From: Gilvibacter sp.
GTDB taxonomy: Bacteria; Bacteroidota; Bacteroidia; Flavobacteriales; Flavobacteriaceae
DNA length: 35,438 bases
Direction of reading: 5' to 3'
Assembly: GCF_013214815.1 (NCBI RefSeq)
Contig: NZ_JABSPU010000023.1
Coordinates: 1 to 35,438 of the forward strand
This document shows, one piece after another, positions 33,139-35,438 of the stretch. The position numbers were made by a program, and so were the translations under genes. The notes beneath the pieces are model-generated. The model ran no database searches and had not been told where the DNA came from. It was given only the letters and a program-made list of their open reading frames with translations. Each line of letters starts with the position of its first letter. Position 1 is the first letter of the stretch.

Positions 33139-35438
33139 ATGAAACAACCAATACCTCACACCAACCTCAAGAAATCTCTTGGAGCCGTCTTGTTCACGCT
33201 GCTCTTTTTCTTGTTATCTGCAAATAGCGTTGTGGGCCAAGAGATCACGATCAACAAAGTCGCGGTCGAAAACGGTACTATTTGTAATCAGTTCGATATT
33301 ACTTTAGAAATCACAGGTGATCCACCAGCTAGACCGCAAGAAGTTGTGCTGATCATTGACCGTTCCGGTAGTATGGATGACGGTCCTGTTCCAGAGCCAA
33401 TTGACTTTGCTCAGGAAGCTGCGATCGATTTTATCGAGAACTTCTTCGATCCTGCCAATAATCCTACAGGCCTAAACAAAGTGGCCATTGTCAGCTATGC
33501 GGGGTCAGCGACTTTAGACCAAGGATTGACTGACAGTAGTGGAGAGGCTTCGTTGATTGCTACAATAAACGCGATAACCACTGGTGGAGCAACCAATATC
33601 GCTCAGGCCATAGAAACAGCAGATGATGAACTGACTAATAACGGTACATTTGATTGTGCCACATCTAGAAGTATTATTCTTCTGACAGATGGGGTTCCAA
33701 CTCGAAATTCTTCAGGGGTTGGATGTAGTAGTGCAGCCACTACCAGCAGCTGTATTAACGATGCGATCACCGCTGGGGTTAATGCGCAAACCACTACTGT
33801 TGGTGGAGAAGTATTTGAACAAAACGTATTTACAATTGGCCTTATTGGGGCCATTTCTGGTACTCAGGAGGCTACCGCACTGTCTACTTTAGCTGCAATC
33901 CAGAATTCTGGTGCATTCTCCACAGAGGACAATGCAGATCTTTCTGGGATCTACGATGTAATTCTTGGACAATTGGTTGCTGCAGCAAGACAATTACCTG
34001 GAGAATCATTAGTGTCTGATGAGATCGATTCCAACTTTGCTTTTGTTCCGGGTTCTTTTGTTGCTAGTAAAGGTACCGCAACAAATGCAGGCCAATTGGT
34101 TACTTGGTTTGTTGATGAGGTAGTTGCAGAGACCATCACCCTAGAATACTCTATTGTGGCAGCAGCAGCAGATGTCTGCGGAAACACAGTGGCAGGAGAA
34201 GCGGTTATGAATTATGAAGATTCGAACTGTCAGGAGACCTCACAGACCTTTAACAATCCAAGTATTTGCGTGCCTTGTCCTGAGATTACAGCCAACATTG
34301 AACGTGATGGATGTACAGCAGATATTATCTATACGGGAACTTTTGATGAGGGCGATTGTGCTTCATTGAGTGATAGTTTCCAATGGGAGTTCTTCCTTAA
34401 TGATGTATCCGTGGGTACGGCTTCTTCTTTAAGTGGGACTTTCACCTATTCTGGAGCAGCGCCTTTTGAAGGAGACTTCAGAGGTGAGTTGACTTATACA
34501 GGTACTTATGGTAGCGGATGCATTTTAGATCCACTTGAAGCTACCTCAACAATCAACATTCCATCACCACCACAAGTAGCGTCTGTAGTTACAGATGTAT
34601 TGTGTTTTGGTGATTCTACCGGTGCTATTGACATTACCGTGACGGAGGGAACTCCTCCTTATACCTATGCTTGGAGTAATGGTGCCACTACTGAAGATAT
34701 CAGCGGTCTAGCTGCCGGTTCTTACACGGTAACTGTTACTGATGCTGATGGTTGTAATAATGTAACTACTTCTGCGATTGTTGTTTCTGAACCAAATGAG
34801 GCTTTGGAAATTACAGCGGATATTACAGATGTGGCATGTTTCGGAGAAAACACAGGTGCGATAGACGTTTCCGTTACTGGTGGAACCGCTCCTTATACCT
34901 ATTCATGGGATTCTGGAGAGTCCACGCAAGACCTTAGCGGATTAGCTGCAGGCGTTTATGAGCTTACAGTCACTGATGCTAATGGTTGTTCCGATGGTGT
35001 TGCGAGCTTTACAGTCGGACAACCTACTGCTGCACTTTCTGAATCTGCAGCTATAACAGATGCCGCTTGTTTTGGAGAAGCAACTGGAGCTATTGATCTA
35101 ACAGTAGCCGGAGGAACAGCACCGTATACCTACTCATGGAGTAACGGTGCATCTACAGAAGACATCAGTGGTTTAGCTGCCGGTGATTACACCGTAGACA
35201 TTGAAGATGCCAACGGTTGTATGTTGAGTCAGACTTATACAGTAGGACAACCTGCTGCAGGGCTTTCTGAATCAGCAAGCATTACAGATGCCGCTTGTTT
35301 TGGAGAAGCAACTGGAGCTATTGATCTAACAGTAGCCGGAGGAACAGCACCGTATACCTACTCATGGAGTAACGGTGCATCTACAGAAGACATCAGTGGT
35401 TTAGCTGCCGGTGATTACACTGTAGATATTGAAGATGC
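33139..35438 (+). CDS. Von Willebrand A domain and SprB-repeat surface adhesin (3' end outside window)
   Basis: Open from ATG 33139 to the edge with no stop, 766 codons seen. Signal peptide (VLFTLLFFLLSANSVVGQ). Von Willebrand A domain at about residues 65-290 with a complete metal-ion site: DRSGS, the GGATN threonine and LLTDG. A beta domain follows (about 375-475), then SprB-type repeats built on CFGxxTGAIDxxVxGGTxPYTYSWSNG...DISGLAAGxYTVxVxDAxGC. Repeat starts, taken at ACAGAT, are 34591, 34825, 35056 and 35284, spaced 234, 231 and 228 bp. SprB itself is the mobile gliding adhesin of Flavobacterium. By analogy this protein is exported by the type IX system and should end in a sorting domain, with a PorP/SprF-like gene after it, outside the window. 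Confidence 0.88.
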   Translation, partial: MKQPIPHTNLKKSLGAVLFTLLFFLLSANSVVGQEITINKVAVENGTICNQFDITLEITGDPPARPQEVVLIIDRSGSMDDGPVPEPIDFAQEAAIDFIENFFDPANNPTGLNKVAIVSYAGSATLDQGLTDSSGEASLIATINAITTGGATNIAQAIETADDELTNNGTFDCATSRSIILLTDGVPTRNSSGVGCSSAATTSSCINDAITAGVNAQTTTVGGEVFEQNVFTIGLIGAISGTQEATALSTLAAIQNSGAFSTEDNADLSGIYDVILGQLVAAARQLPGESLVSDEIDSNFAFVPGSFVASKGTATNAGQLVTWFVDEVVAETITLEYSIVAAAADVCGNTVAGEAVMNYEDSNCQETSQTFNNPSICVPCPEITANIERDGCTADIIYTGTFDEGDCASLSDSFQWEFFLNDVSVGTASSLSGTFTYSGAAPFEGDFRGELTYTGTYGSGCILDPLEATSTINIPSPPQVASVVTDVLCFGDSTGAIDITVTEGTPPYTYAWSNGATTEDISGLAAGSYTVTVTDADGCNNVTTSAIVVSEPNEALEITADITDVACFGENTGAIDVSVTGGTAPYTYSWDSGESTQDLSGLAAGVYELTVTDANGCSDGVASFTVGQPTAALSESAAITDAACFGEATGAIDLTVAGGTAPYTYSWSNGASTEDISGLAAGDYTVDIEDANGCMLSQTYTVGQPAAGLSESASITDAACFGEATGAIDLTVAGGTAPYTYSWSNGASTEDISGLAAGDYTVDIED

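Overview
The window is a piece of chromosome from a member of the Bacteroidota, most likely a marine or sediment Flavobacteriaceae. The signs are: promoters of the Bacteroidota type (-7 box TAnnTTTG) ahead of many genes; translation starts that almost all lack a Shine-Dalgarno sequence; lipoproteins with an acidic export signal after the lipobox Cys; DUF3467 right after rpoC; and a von Willebrand A/SprB-repeat surface adhesin of the kind exported by the type IX secretion system. I cannot name the genus from sequence alone.

Layout. 1-701 (minus) is the N-terminal part of a surface lipoprotein with a zinc-protease motif. 887-5126 is a zigzag of five genes in alternating orientation whose ends overlap by 13-14 bp and whose divergent starts are 9-11 bp apart: a secreted DUF2059-like protein with an apparent one-base frameshift in its signal peptide, a methyltransferase, a YkgJ-type Cys-cluster protein, a NamZ/DUF1343 lipoprotein and a LolC/E-type permease. 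5204-12944 is ordinary metabolism and envelope: cysteine synthase, PspC-like protein, K+ channel with RCK domain, alanine/glycine:cation symporter, helix-hairpin-helix protein, acyl-CoA dehydrogenase, and a secreted carboxypeptidase-regulatory-like protein.

13020-28548 is the translation/transcription core: rpsU, xerC-type recombinase, short HPF, tRNA-Thr(TGT), tRNA-Tyr, tRNA-Gly(TCC), tRNA-Thr(GGT), tuf, tRNA-Trp, secE, nusG, rplK, rplA, rplJ, rplL, rpoB, rpoC and a DUF3467 gene. The tRNA-tuf order matches the Escherichia coli thrU-tyrU-glyT-thrT-tufB operon, so it is very old, but here a block of inverted and 59-bp tandem repeats sits between tRNA-Tyr and tRNA-Gly. rpsU is the only gene here with a full Shine-Dalgarno sequence, which fits bS21-dependent autoregulation known from Flavobacterium.

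28728-35438 is surface-oriented: a secreted seven-bladed propeller made of exact 207-bp repeats, prfC on the other strand, a small secreted Cys-containing protein, and the first ~770 codons of the adhesin, cut by the window edge.

No CRISPR array, insertion sequence, prophage or rRNA operon was seen. The best leads for something less described are the rpsU leader, the repeat block in the tRNA operon, promoters packed into terminators, and the frameshifted secreted gene.
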